From NCBI GenBank assembly GCA_001574975.1, contig KQ965853.1:1-64000 (forward strand): 64,000 bases of DNA, read 5' to 3'. Positions 44,061-53,395 of the stretch are shown piece after piece. The position numbers and the translations under genes were made by a program. The stretch's first letter is position 1, and each line of letters begins with the position of its first letter. This DNA comes from Gonapodya prolifera JEL478 (Eukaryota; Monoblepharomycota; Monoblepharidomycetes; Monoblepharidales; Gonapodyaceae). Under the pieces are notes generated by a model. The model saw nothing but the letters and a program-made list of their open reading frames with translations, searched no databases and had not been told where the DNA came from.

Positions 44061-44507
44061 GCTGATGCATTTTAGTACAGAGTACAAATAACGTTAAGTC
44101 TAGTGTTGAGACTAACTGAATCTGATCCCCCGAAGGCGACTTCATCATTCGCTCGCCAAGATGAGATACGGTGACGGTCCGGTCGAGCACCCAGGGAGGT
44201 CCTCCAAGGCGCACAACAATTGCTGGTGGGTAGAAACGGTTGGCGTCTTCCGGCCAAACGCGTCGTGCGGATGGAGGATACGGGAAGATGGAAACTGCTT
44301 GAATGCAGCGACCCGTGGCATCCTCTCAACCTTGATGTCTCTCGCCGGGTCTGTTCCGTGACCTAGGCGAGCATTACTGTTGGGAAGTCGCTAGCGAGGT
44401 CGAGGGAACAATTGCGTTTCCGCGGTCTTTGCTTCGTTCTGCGTTTATGACTTTGACAAGGGTCAGGAGGACCGGCACACGGCTAAACAGAGGGTGACCG
44501 CAGCACC
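44061..44507. other. divergent intergenic region
   Basis: This lies between the 7TM receptor (minus) and the methionine aminopeptidase (plus) and should include both promoters. No specific element was recognised. Confidence 0.35.
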
Positions 44508-46369
44508 ATGCGAATCCCCCCCTCCTCGCGTCTGCTGCGTCAGTCCGCAGCCATCCGCGCCGCACCCCGCCACGCCGCACTGCCCACCGCACTCCTGCGG
44601 CAGCCGCTGTCTCCCTCCGCCGCTCTCTCGCACTCCACCTCCACCACGCCCCGCACTCGCTTCGGCCGTTACTCGCTCGTCTCCCCTCCCTCCACCACCC
44701 ACGCGCACCACGCACACGCACATGCGCTCTCCGTACCCGAATCCATCCCACGCCCAGACTACGCAACCCACCCGCGCGGCATCGCGCATCTGCCCGCTGG
44801 GGTCCAGGTCAAGTCCACGCGCGACGTCGACGCCATGAGACGCGCGGGGTGTCTCGCGGCAGAGGCCCTCAGGGTGGCAGAGCGCTCGTGTGTGGTGCGT
44901 GATGGCCCTTTTCGGGGGTTGCGGTGTTGGTGACGTGGGAGGTGAAGACTCACCTACCCCGCTCTCCCCACACCAGCCCGGCACAACAACCGCCTCGATC
45001 GACGCCTCAGTTCACGCCTTCATCATATCCCGCGGGGCATACCCCTCCCCGCTGGGATACTACGGCTTCCCCCGCTCCGTGTGCACGTCCGTCAACAACG
45101 TCATGGTCCACGGCATTCCCGACGACTCGCGGCCGTTGCTCTCGGGCGATATCATCACGGTGGATGTGACAGTGTTTTTGGATGGGTGGCATGGCGATAC
45201 GGCGGCGACGTTTTGTGTGGGTGATGTGGATGACGCAGGACGAGTACTGGTGGAGGCTGCGAGGGAGTGCAGGGATAAGGGGATTGCCGTGTGTGGGCCT
45301 GGTGTAAGACTGGGGGAAATACGGAGAGCTGTAAGGTATGTCCGTCGGGCAACGGAGATCGTTTTCTTCTGCCCGAGGCGACTTGTCCCGCGCGGAGCGT
45401 ATTCTGGAGAAGTGGTCAGGCGCGAAGTGTTTTCGAAGTGGATCGTCCACGCCTAGCGTCATGGAAGCCTCCGCCGCTCCAGGACCTTTCCGTTCTCACT
45501 CCTACTCTCTGACCCTCTCCCACCCCACACCCCAGCCGCACCGCCTCCCGCCACTCACTCACCGTCTCGCCCTCCTTCTGCGGACACGGCATCGGCCGTG
45601 CGTTCCACGAGGCGCCGCTCGTGTACTTCCACCTCCCGCCCCTAGCACACGCTCACACGGCGTGGACTGAGCATGTGCACCGCACCGACCAGGGCGAGGA
45701 GCAGGACGGGAAGAAGCAGGAAGAGGAAGCGTACGACGATGACGAGACCACGCTCGACGATGACTTGGTCCTGGAGCCGGGGATGACGTTCACAGTCGAG
45801 CCTGTGGTGTGTCAGGGGTCGGCGAAGGAGGTGAGTGGCTCGAGGAGGGGATGGTGCGCGCGAGTCGCGGGGGAGGGGAAGATGGGAAGATGGAAAGAGG
45901 ACGAGGGAGTCGGGATGATGACACGCGAGGCCCCCAAGGGACAGACACGAAAGAGTCCCCCGCTTGCTTGCTCGGCGAAGGAGTTCACGGCGTTGGAGGG
46001 ACGGCAAGTCCAGTCGCCAGTTCCAACGGTGACATCAGACGTTTCATGTTTCATGCCACGTATGCCAACTGCCACTGTGTAACACCAAACCGGTTCCTCC
46101 CCCCTCCCCCACCCAAAACACTTCCGCAGGTCAAATGGCCCGACAATTGGACCGTCGCGACGTTGGACGGAGGCCGCGCGGCGCAGTTTGGTGAGTTGAC
46201 ACGTGACGCTGGGTGTGGGTCCGGTTTCTCATGATGATCGTCCACGCTCCCCCTCTCGCCACGTCCACACCCACACCAACATGCACCAATCGACCACCCG
46301 TCGTCGTCGGCACTAAAAGAGCACACGATCCTCATCACCGAACATGGCCATGAGGTGCTCACACTGTGA
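44508..46369 (+). CDS. methionine aminopeptidase type 1, organelle-type
   Basis: The N terminus MRIPPSSRLLRQSAAIRAAP is Arg/Ala/Ser-rich and lacks acids, like a mitochondrial presequence; no zinc-finger region of cytosolic MAP1 is present. The catalytic core has all five metal ligands: H in MVHGIPDD, D in ITVDVTVFLDGWHGDTAATF (two Asp), H in FCGHGIGRAFHE, E in FTVEPVV and E in HTILITEHG. Intron 45336-45535 is phase 2, and the join gives SRTASRHSLTVSPSFCGHG. Between FHEAPLVYF and the EPGMTFTVEP strand there are about 35 extra residues, mostly Asp/Glu/Lys, not seen in usual MetAPs. Last exon: VKWPDNWTVATLDGG, AAQFEHTIL and LTL. The enzyme removes initiator Met; here it probably works in mitochondria. 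Confidence 0.88.
45336..45535 (+). repeat. dispersed GC-rich repeat, copy D, inside a 200-nt intron
   Basis: The intron starts gtatgtccgtcgggc and its first 125 nt are made of the same words as the other copies (gcccgaggcgact, gcgcggagcgta, ggcgcgaagtg, cacgcctagcg). gcccgaggcga and gcggagcgta are also in copy A. The remaining 75 nt form an ordinary pyrimidine-rich 3' end. It is the most divergent of the four copies. Confidence 0.6.
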
Positions 46370-46880
46370 CGCCTAACGGGCGGGTCGAAGTCGGCCGTGA
46401 CCTGTGCTGTTCACTACTTGCACTTGCAGCTATTGAGTAATGTTATGCAGCGTGTAATTGCGTGTTTTAGAGTACCGAAAGAAGCACTACACAGGAATAA
46501 TTGCCCGTGCCCCTAACTTGCTTTGGACGCATACCTCCCACAAAATCTCCTATTTAACCCACACAGCAGACCAGCGAGAAAGATCTTCCCTCGCCACGGA
46601 CTACAGAGACAGTGGCGCGGGATGACCCTGTCCGCGCACATCCGGTGTGGACATCTTGGGGTGGCTCAGGTTGACGTCCGTGCTCTAACAGAAGTGTCTA
46701 AGTCAGCATCATCTCTTAATTGATGTACATCATACTTACTACTATCCATAAATATTATGCCACACATAATTACGTGCTTCAGAATAAAGAAAGAAAACAC
46801 TACGTAAGAACAATCATGGTATCCGTGTTCCGTCCTGGTATGGTACATCAATCGCACAACAGAATCGACGACCGTTGTTC
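46370..46880. repeat. convergent intergenic region with a diverged direct duplication
   Basis: Two segments of about 70 bp, near 46436-46505 and 46748-46818, align with roughly two thirds identity: ttatgc..c...taatt.cgtg.tt.aga.ta..gaaagaa.cactac is shared. They lie between the 3' ends of the aminopeptidase and the transporter genes. No open frame is supported. Confidence 0.45.
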
Positions 46881-49202
46881 TCAGTGGTTGCCTGAACACA
46901 CGCGTCCAAGGTCGAAGTTAAAAGCGTCGGAGGGGGAGACCGTGAACGCCTCGTAGGTCTCAAGCGCGGCCTGGTATGTGGTGATGATTGCCGACAAGCC
47001 CTGCACACGCATGCAGTGTTTGAGTTGATGGGTGATAAATGCAACACAACAGGTGAGACAGGCACTCACGATCCCCATACTCAGCGCGAACACGATGATG
47101 CTCCGGCGCCCGCTACGGGATACGATGGCATGCGTCAGCCAATGGGCGAGCACGCCGGATATCACAGTTACGCCCCCAAAGAGGACGCAGTATGACCAAT
47201 CGAGGCGGCCAAGAAAGGCGAACTGGGACGACGTGGAAGAACTGGTGAACACGATCATGAGGTTGGACACTGCAGAGATTTTGATCGGGTCTGGACGCCT
47301 GCACATCTCGAGCAGTAAAGGTCCAATCACGAGGGCTCCGCCAACGCCAAATGCGCCCGCCATGACGCCCGAAATGAACCCCATGATGGGGAACAGGACA
47401 GTGGTCTTGTTGTTCCATTGAAACGCCGTGGGATCAGCTTCAATCCGTTCACGCTCGTCGACGGTCATTTGGGAGTTGCGGGCAAGAAGCCACCGCGCCA
47501 CGACAATCCACGCAACAAAACAAGAGAGGATTTCGAAGAGGGTGAGGCCCCAGTACTCCCCCGAGCACGTGGGAACAAAAATGCGAGCGAGGGAGCAAAC
47601 CACGATGGTGAGCCAGCACAGAACCAGAGGGCCCAGGTAAGAAATGTTTGACGGCGCGAGGCACGCCGCTAACGATTCGAAATAGCTTGGCTCCGAACGG
47701 TGCGGTTCAGCAGTAGGGACAGGGAATGATTCAAAGCTCCGTCTTGGTAGGGCCGGAAATTCCGTGAGTGATGAAGAGGGAAGGCTTGGAGGAGGAACCG
47801 CGAAAGTGGGTAAAGCCTCCACGACCGCGTCACGATCGGCGACAGATACGGCATCGTGGAGAAGTGATGAGAGAACAGGTTCCTCCTCATCAGAGTCATC
47901 TTCAGGGTGCGCCCACCTGAATTATTGTGAGCGTGTTCAGGTACTTAACCAAATGGCGAGGACAAAATAAAACGTACCAAGAAACCTTTGGGGCCGTCAA
48001 ACTCCGCGTCAAGCTCATTGTGGATTGCGAAGTTGACAGCAACGCAGCACTTTTTGATCTGCGGAACACTTCTTTATTCGGTGACCCGGAAAGACCTTGC
48101 AATCGATCAGCCCTCCCCAGGTGCGGTGCCACCGAAGAATCCGATGGGGATCTTCCCAGGAGTAGTGGAGTGCGCTCGTCGAACGACTTCCCTATGGTGG
48201 CAACTGTCTCACCATCGACTTGCGGGATGGATTCTCCGGGAAGCACTTTCCAGACTTTGCCTTGCTCCGCCTTTTCAGTTGGAAGGTCCAGGAGAGAGGC
48301 TGGTTGCTTTGTTTCGAACCGCGCCAGTGATAGTGCTTTGAAAAATGTTTTGTATGCTGTGTAAGAGAGGATTAACACCAAGCAGACGAGGAGAATCCAC
48401 GATGGTGCGAGAAGGTTGAAGTAGCTTTATGAGCACAATATATCATGGTGAGAACATAATTTGACTTGTTCTGCAGATGACAACTCACATTCCCAAAACA
48501 GTTCCAGCAAGCGTTGGCGGCTCCAGTAAAGCGACTGCTTGGACATCGACATAGGGAACATTCCCAACTACAACGAGTACGTTTGCCGCGAACACAAGAA
48601 CCTGAGTGGTGTTCGAGAGAATCGGGACAGTAAGGCGCATCTTCAAACCCGGTGGAACCCACAAACGCGAGCAAAAGCACCTTTGAAAGAGGGATTGTTG
48701 CGTACGGCGATAAGTGCTGCACCATGAGCAAGACAGGCACGATGAGTGCACCGCCCCCAACACCTCCCACTGTAGGAAGCGAGGAATCAGTTATCCACAA
48801 CACCGGCAATTAAGTGCAGCTAGCGTACTCGTTGCGATGACGTTTGAGATCGTCAGAAGAAACAGTGACATCTTTGTCCGCGTTGATATTGGGTATAACG
48901 GGGGCCACCTGCCGAGCGACGATTCGAAGCAATGAGTTGACATGAGACAGATAACTTGATATGTTTTGGGGGCTTTATATGCCTCACATGGTAGCGTTTC
49001 CTTTCGTTTCCGGTTGGATGCCAGGTTCGACGCCTCCATGCTCATGGTTGCCAATTGTTCCCCACAAAATTACCCCAAACAATGCAAAAGCAAGGACGAT
49101 TACAAATATAATCGTCGATGGCCGTGATTTCCCATGGAGCATCGTGCCTGAAAGTGATGGACAGAAGGTCAACCCGTGGACCAAAGCCGGAAATTTTTTC
49201 AT
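46881..49202 (-). CDS. TauE/SafE-family membrane transporter
   Basis: After a Met-rich start and a signal-anchor (IIFVIVLAFALFGVILWG) comes the first TauE/SafE half: FLLTISNVIATS, GVGGGALIVPVLLMVQ, LSPYATIPLSKVLLLAF and two further helices. A hydrophilic loop of about 150 residues follows (DLPTEKAEQGKVWKV through SKSAALLSTSQSTM and onward to PALPRRSFESFPV). The second half has LVLCWLTIVVCSLARIF, IMGFISGVMAGAFGVGGALV (the repeated G-G signature), ISAVSNLMIVFTSSS and VTVISGVLAHWLTHA. It ends DLGRVCSGNH. Members export sulfite, sulfonates or related anions; in fungi the substrate is unproven. The intron near 47060-46996 is 66 nt, in frame and free of stops. Confidence 0.8.
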
Positions 49203-49351
49203 TTGCTTGGCAGCAAACACTATTTGTCAACAGTGGATTTTCTGACTACGACAAAACGAGACAGTCTACACCTTATTTCAAGATTTCGCAAGTCGTCTAA
49301 TAGTAGTGTACATGTACCGGCAGGATACCCATGGTCAATTGCATCGCCCAC

Positions 49352-50011
49352 TCAGACCGCGAGCTTGCTCATCTCAGCTTCTAAATCAGCAATTTCTTTC
49401 TCAAGCTCCGGTATTTTCTTCATCTTATCCTTCTGCTCGGGCAAGAGCTCTCCACCTCCAGTCTTCTCCGCCAATTCTTGCGCCTGTCTCAACTTCTTTT
49501 TCAACGCCCGACTCTTCTTCTCCAGCTCGGCGTGCGAGCTTGCTGAGGAGGATTGTCCAGTGTTGGAATGTGTCGCCGCTGATTGGCCATTCAACTTCTC
49601 AACATTGGAGCCATTGGTACGGGTATTGGACCCGGCCGTTACCGGGTGCGATTGTGAGGAGGTCGCTGTCGATTCTGCCGATTCAGGTCCGTCGTTTTCA
49701 TCCCCTTCATCCTCTTTACCCTCTGCGTCTTCTTTCCTCTTGGCCTTCCTCTTCTCATTCTTCTTCGAAGCTTTGGACTTCGGCCCAGTATTGTCCTTGT
49801 TCACCACACCGATTCCTACTACGTATCCAGCGGGAGTTCGAGCGCTTTCCGCCCGCGCGTTCTTGTATCGGGTTACGTCCTCTGGTGGCACATACCCCTC
49901 CCGTACTCTCCGTTCGGGGCGAAGCGTCCCATCGGGACGCCGTGATTGGGGTATGACTCGTTCGCCATCGGGTCGGCTTGCGATGCCTGAAGTGGAACGA
50001 GGTTGCGACAT
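49352..50011 (-). CDS. PYM1: PYM / WIBG, exon-junction-complex disassembly factor
   Basis: A single exon of 219 codons. The N terminus SGIASRPDGERVIPQSRRPDGTLRPERRVREGYVPPEDV is the WIBG/PYM motif that binds the Mago-Y14 heterodimer (RPDGT, RRVREGYVP). The middle is Lys/Glu-rich (KASKKNEKRKAKRKED). The C terminus is a coiled coil (ALKKKLRQAQELAEK, then IPELEKEIADLEAEM) of the kind that contacts the 40S ribosome. The start at 50011 is the first ATG in frame; the longer frame upstream begins without one. It recycles exon-junction cores in the cytoplasm, which fits the intron density of this genome. Confidence 0.88.
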   Translation of the reverse strand: MSQPRSTSGIASRPDGERVIPQSRRPDGTLRPERRVREGYVPPEDVTRYKNARAESARTPAGYVVGIGVVNKDNTGPKSKASKKNEKRKAKRKEDAEGKEDEGDENDGPESAESTATSSQSHPVTAGSNTRTNGSNVEKLNGQSAATHSNTGQSSSASSHAELEKKSRALKKKLRQAQELAEKTGGGELLPEQKDKMKKIPELEKEIADLEAEMSKLAV

Positions 50012-50850
50012 CACAGAGGGGGTTTGTGTAGTTTGATTGGTGAACGGCACTCATTTCAGCTTTCAACTCACTATCCGTAACATGAAATTACTCACGTAAT
50101 GCATGTAATTTCCCTTTTCCCTTTTTTTCTTCGCTCTTATGCAATCTCATGAGCGTCATCCAAACCTGTTGGGGCTTTCGAATTCGTCAATACAGACGCT
50201 CCTTTCCAACAAGGGCACTTTGTCAAAGCTATCCATATTAATACAGAATCTTACGTTTTGCTTTGCTGGGAGAAGTGCTCACATTTGTAGGGACCAAGGG
50301 GCCTGGAGTGGGAGACATGTCGATTGTAGACTAACATTCATCCATTCCAATTTGTGCCTCACAGAACATCTCGCTCTGATTTTCGGATCTTCTTTTCTTG
50401 CGTGAGTCTCCCAAACTACCCCGAGCCTCGCTGCTCCACTACGCTATCGGTCGACGGAGCTCGCTGAGTCTGTCCAGGTCGGTTTGTGGTTTCGCCACCA
50501 CGCGGATGGCGGAAGGCTGTGTGGCACGATTCCCCCAAGCAGGAACAAAACGAGGTGGTTTCAACAAGAAATACCGGAGGAGGGATGCCGCCACGAGCCG
50601 GTAGAAGAACCCAAGAGCCATACTCTTGTGGGAGCCGGAACGAGGATGCCTTCCCGCCACCGCCCATTGAGCCATACAAAGACGGATATTCTACGCGCAT
50701 ACATGGAAGAAGAGCGTTTGGTGGCTCGAAGCTGCTTCTTGTGGGAAACACTATTGACCTGCGCTACAAATCCCAGTCACCCTTATGTGCTAGGAGGACC
50801 CACTACCTGGAATTCCTGACCATAATTCACTATTCGACCGCAAAATAATC
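50012..50850. other. divergent intergenic region
   Basis: This lies between PYM (minus) and the Ecl1-like gene (plus) and is probably the promoter region of both. Overlapping frames of 110-120 codons on both strands between 50416 and 50848 have no recognised motif. Confidence 0.4.
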
Positions 50851-52302
50851 ATGGATTTGGATTGGTGTTTGGTCTGCGATAAGCGAACTGAGGTGAAGCT
50901 TATGTACCAACCAAAAATGCCGTTGGAGTTTACCAATCACGTTTTGTCTCTACAGGGTGATGTTTACTGCTCTTCCGAATGTCGCATCATAGACCAACAA
51001 CGTCGAGAAGCAGGCCAGTCGTTCGTGGCAAAACCACGCCCCTCCTTTACGGTAGGGACCGAAAGCCGCATCATAGGTGTCGAGAAACTGAAGGACGACT
51101 CCGATACGAGCCCATTGTCACCCTCATCCGACATTGCGCGCAATGTAAGCGCCCTTTCCGCCGCCGTTGCCAAAATGCATCCAGACCTGTCGCCTTCATC
51201 ATCGGGCGTGGTCGCCCGGCACTTTGTGGGGAGCCGCCCTCGATCCCAATCGCACTCACACTACGGAACCCATCATCGCCCTTCATACCAGTCTTTGCCG
51301 CTGGGATTTGTTCCTGTCCAGCAGTACTCGTCGGCTTCTCGTGGCGGAATGGCTTCCGGCACACCATCCGAGGCTGGGTTCCCAAACCACGGAGCGGCTT
51401 TGTCCAATGATCAGATTGCAGCCCGACCTGGTGATCTCCACACTTATCCCCACCAGCAAGAATCTTTTCTGTCCTCCGGCGGTCCGTTTGAGCTCCAACG
51501 ACGGCGGAGGTCCATGCCTCATGCTTTTCTCGTACACCCCGATGCTCCTCATCTCGACAAGTTTACCACTCCCGAAGTGGCAGCAGCTGTCGCAATGGCG
51601 GCACGTGAGAAGGACGTTGAGGGTTCGGACAACGGAGACGTGGGATATCCATCGACCTTGGAAGTGGGGTCCTTATCTGAAGCTGATGCTCAAAATCAAT
51701 CCGATAAGACGTCACGAAACACTTCGGCACGGGTCTTATATTCCAATGGATATCTCATACCGTCTGCATCTGCAACCCCACCTCCCGACCCATTCTCTCT
51801 ATTGTCGAAACCCGCCAACGACGTTGGAACTACTTCATCACGGCGACCCTTCACCGATGCTCCTGAAACACAACAATTCCCTTTAAGAAACCCCGATTGG
51901 AACCGCCCTGTTTCTGCAGATCCCGGGGCTCATTTCAAATCAATATCGGAGCCCTTTCGATCGGAAGATGGGCCGCGGGCAGCTTTGATGAAGGACTCGG
52001 GTAGTCCCCGCACTTCCTCAGCAGCTGCCACCGATGGCACTTTCCTACACCGGAATTTTGGAAGCCTCGAAGCAAATGGTCGAAGTTCTGGCCTCTTTCC
52101 CCTTTTACAAGGACCCCCCGAAAGTGCAACTGGGTTCATACCACTAGCTCGACCTGCGATGAATGTCGGCGAGCAACATTACCACTCGAGGGATACCGAT
52201 AATAATGGTTTCTCGAAAAGGAGCAATTTCATATTGGCGAAGGATGGCACAGTGCTTGGAAAAAGAACCAAGGACGGGGCATGGGCTGGTGTATCGGTTT
52301 GA
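50851..52302 (+). CDS. Ecl1-like zinc-binding protein
   Basis: A single exon of 483 codons. It begins MDLDWCLVCDKRTE and has DVYCSSECRIID at about residue 43, the CxxC .. CxxxC arrangement of the fungal Ecl1 (extender of chronological lifespan) family. In yeasts Ecl1 proteins are short; here about 430 residues of Ser/Pro/His-rich disordered sequence follow, ending in a more ordered SNFILAKDGTVLGKRTKDG. The family binds zinc and influences stress response and lifespan, probably by transcriptional control. The assignment rests on the N-terminal motif only. Confidence 0.7.
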   Translation: MDLDWCLVCDKRTEVKLMYQPKMPLEFTNHVLSLQGDVYCSSECRIIDQQRREAGQSFVAKPRPSFTVGTESRIIGVEKLKDDSDTSPLSPSSDIARNVSALSAAVAKMHPDLSPSSSGVVARHFVGSRPRSQSHSHYGTHHRPSYQSLPLGFVPVQQYSSASRGGMASGTPSEAGFPNHGAALSNDQIAARPGDLHTYPHQQESFLSSGGPFELQRRRRSMPHAFLVHPDAPHLDKFTTPEVAAAVAMAAREKDVEGSDNGDVGYPSTLEVGSLSEADAQNQSDKTSRNTSARVLYSNGYLIPSASATPPPDPFSLLSKPANDVGTTSSRRPFTDAPETQQFPLRNPDWNRPVSADPGAHFKSISEPFRSEDGPRAALMKDSGSPRTSSAAATDGTFLHRNFGSLEANGRSSGLFPLLQGPPESATGFIPLARPAMNVGEQHYHSRDTDNNGFSKRSNFILAKDGTVLGKRTKDGAWAGVSV

Positions 52303-52513
52303 ATGCAGGTGGATTCAAATTTCCTCATAACGAGGCTTGCGGCACGAAGGATGTACTTTTGGATTGGCAATACCGGTGACAAGATGAAAATTGCGAACTT
52401 CGCCCTTTATGGCGACCATGCATGAAATAATTGGCTTACGAAAAAGCAATCTATACATCGAGCAAAATGTAAGGAGTGATGAATGATGTACATAGTGCTG
52501 TAAATGAAAGCGG

Positions 52514-53176
52514 TCACCCTTCGTCATCGGCCTCAATAGCGGCACGGTAAGAGAAATGTCGGTTTAGAGTGTTCGCCTTGTGTACTGTGCGTCGTGCAGT
52601 TTCCAAATCACCAACTTCCACCAACGCTGTTGTCACAACGGTGTCAGCTCTCGAGGAAACAATGGACACTGGCAGGCGTGGTGCCTCGGGTGGAGGTGGG
52701 GGGGGGTCAGTTGGTGGTGGTGGCTCCACGGGGGAATAGAAGGTTGTGTGAAAGAAACCAGTGAGACCCCTCCAGAGGGCTGGTTTCTCTCCTCGTCTCC
52801 TAATGAGATTGTCGTCACTTTCGTATCCTTCAGAGCCGATTCCGTCCGATGCTGCGTCATCGTCTAGAGGACGCGGGATATCCCGTGCTTCCTTCAGCAA
52901 AGCACGATTCACAGCACTAGCACCGCGCGCAGGCCACACTTCATCGGTGGGTCCGCTTGGCGGGCCAAACATCACTTTGCCCTTTCCACGAACAGATCGC
53001 TTTCTGTCCCCCCGATTCCGTGCTTTACTCCGTCTAGATATCAGCCATGCGATCAGACCGGCAGCTGATAGAAGAAGTATCGCCCCACCAGCCGCTCCTG
53101 CTATCACTGGCACCAGAGGAAACTCCGACGAAGGTACTGGTGGAGCTTCAGATTTGGGTTGATTTGGCGTTCCCAT
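52514..53176 (-). CDS. single-pass membrane protein, hypothetical
   Basis: A 220-codon frame. A short Pro/Ser-rich N terminus (MGTPNQPKSEAPPVPSSEF) precedes one membrane segment (VIAGAAGGAILLLSAAGLIA), a basic stop-transfer (RRSKARNRGDRKRS) and a 140-residue cytosolic tail with a Pro tract (PVEPPPPTDPPPPPPE) and an acidic end (EADDEG). Without a signal peptide it may be a type III protein, or the true 5' exons lie in the 220 bp before the Vps10 stop codon. It follows the Vps10 gene head-to-tail. No family is recognised. Confidence 0.5.
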   Translation of the reverse strand: MGTPNQPKSEAPPVPSSEFPLVPVIAGAAGGAILLLSAAGLIAWLISRRSKARNRGDRKRSVRGKGKVMFGPPSGPTDEVWPARGASAVNRALLKEARDIPRPLDDDAASDGIGSEGYESDDNLIRRRGEKPALWRGLTGFFHTTFYSPVEPPPPTDPPPPPPEAPRLPVSIVSSRADTVVTTALVEVGDLETARRTVHKANTLNRHFSYRAAIEADDEG

Positions 53177-53395
53177 GAGACGGTTCCAGCGGTAAGAAGA
53201 TTATTCAACCCCGTATGGACGAGGTAGTCGATTGAGGTCAGTACTTGCAAGCCTTCATCGAAGTAGGAGTTTGCTGTTGATTTTGTGGCTGTGCAGTAGG
53301 CCCCCTCCAAGCCGAGGTCACTTTTGAAAGTTCTGCATGCGGAACGATTAATTGCACATTTTCAGTTCCAATGCTGTACCAGACTGCAAATATAC

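Noticed and set aside
53177-53395. Frame MEGAYCTATKSTANSYFDEG (53310-53104) as the N terminus of the small membrane protein
   Set aside because: It cannot be joined in frame to the membrane part by any clear splice pair, and it overlaps that coding region in another frame.
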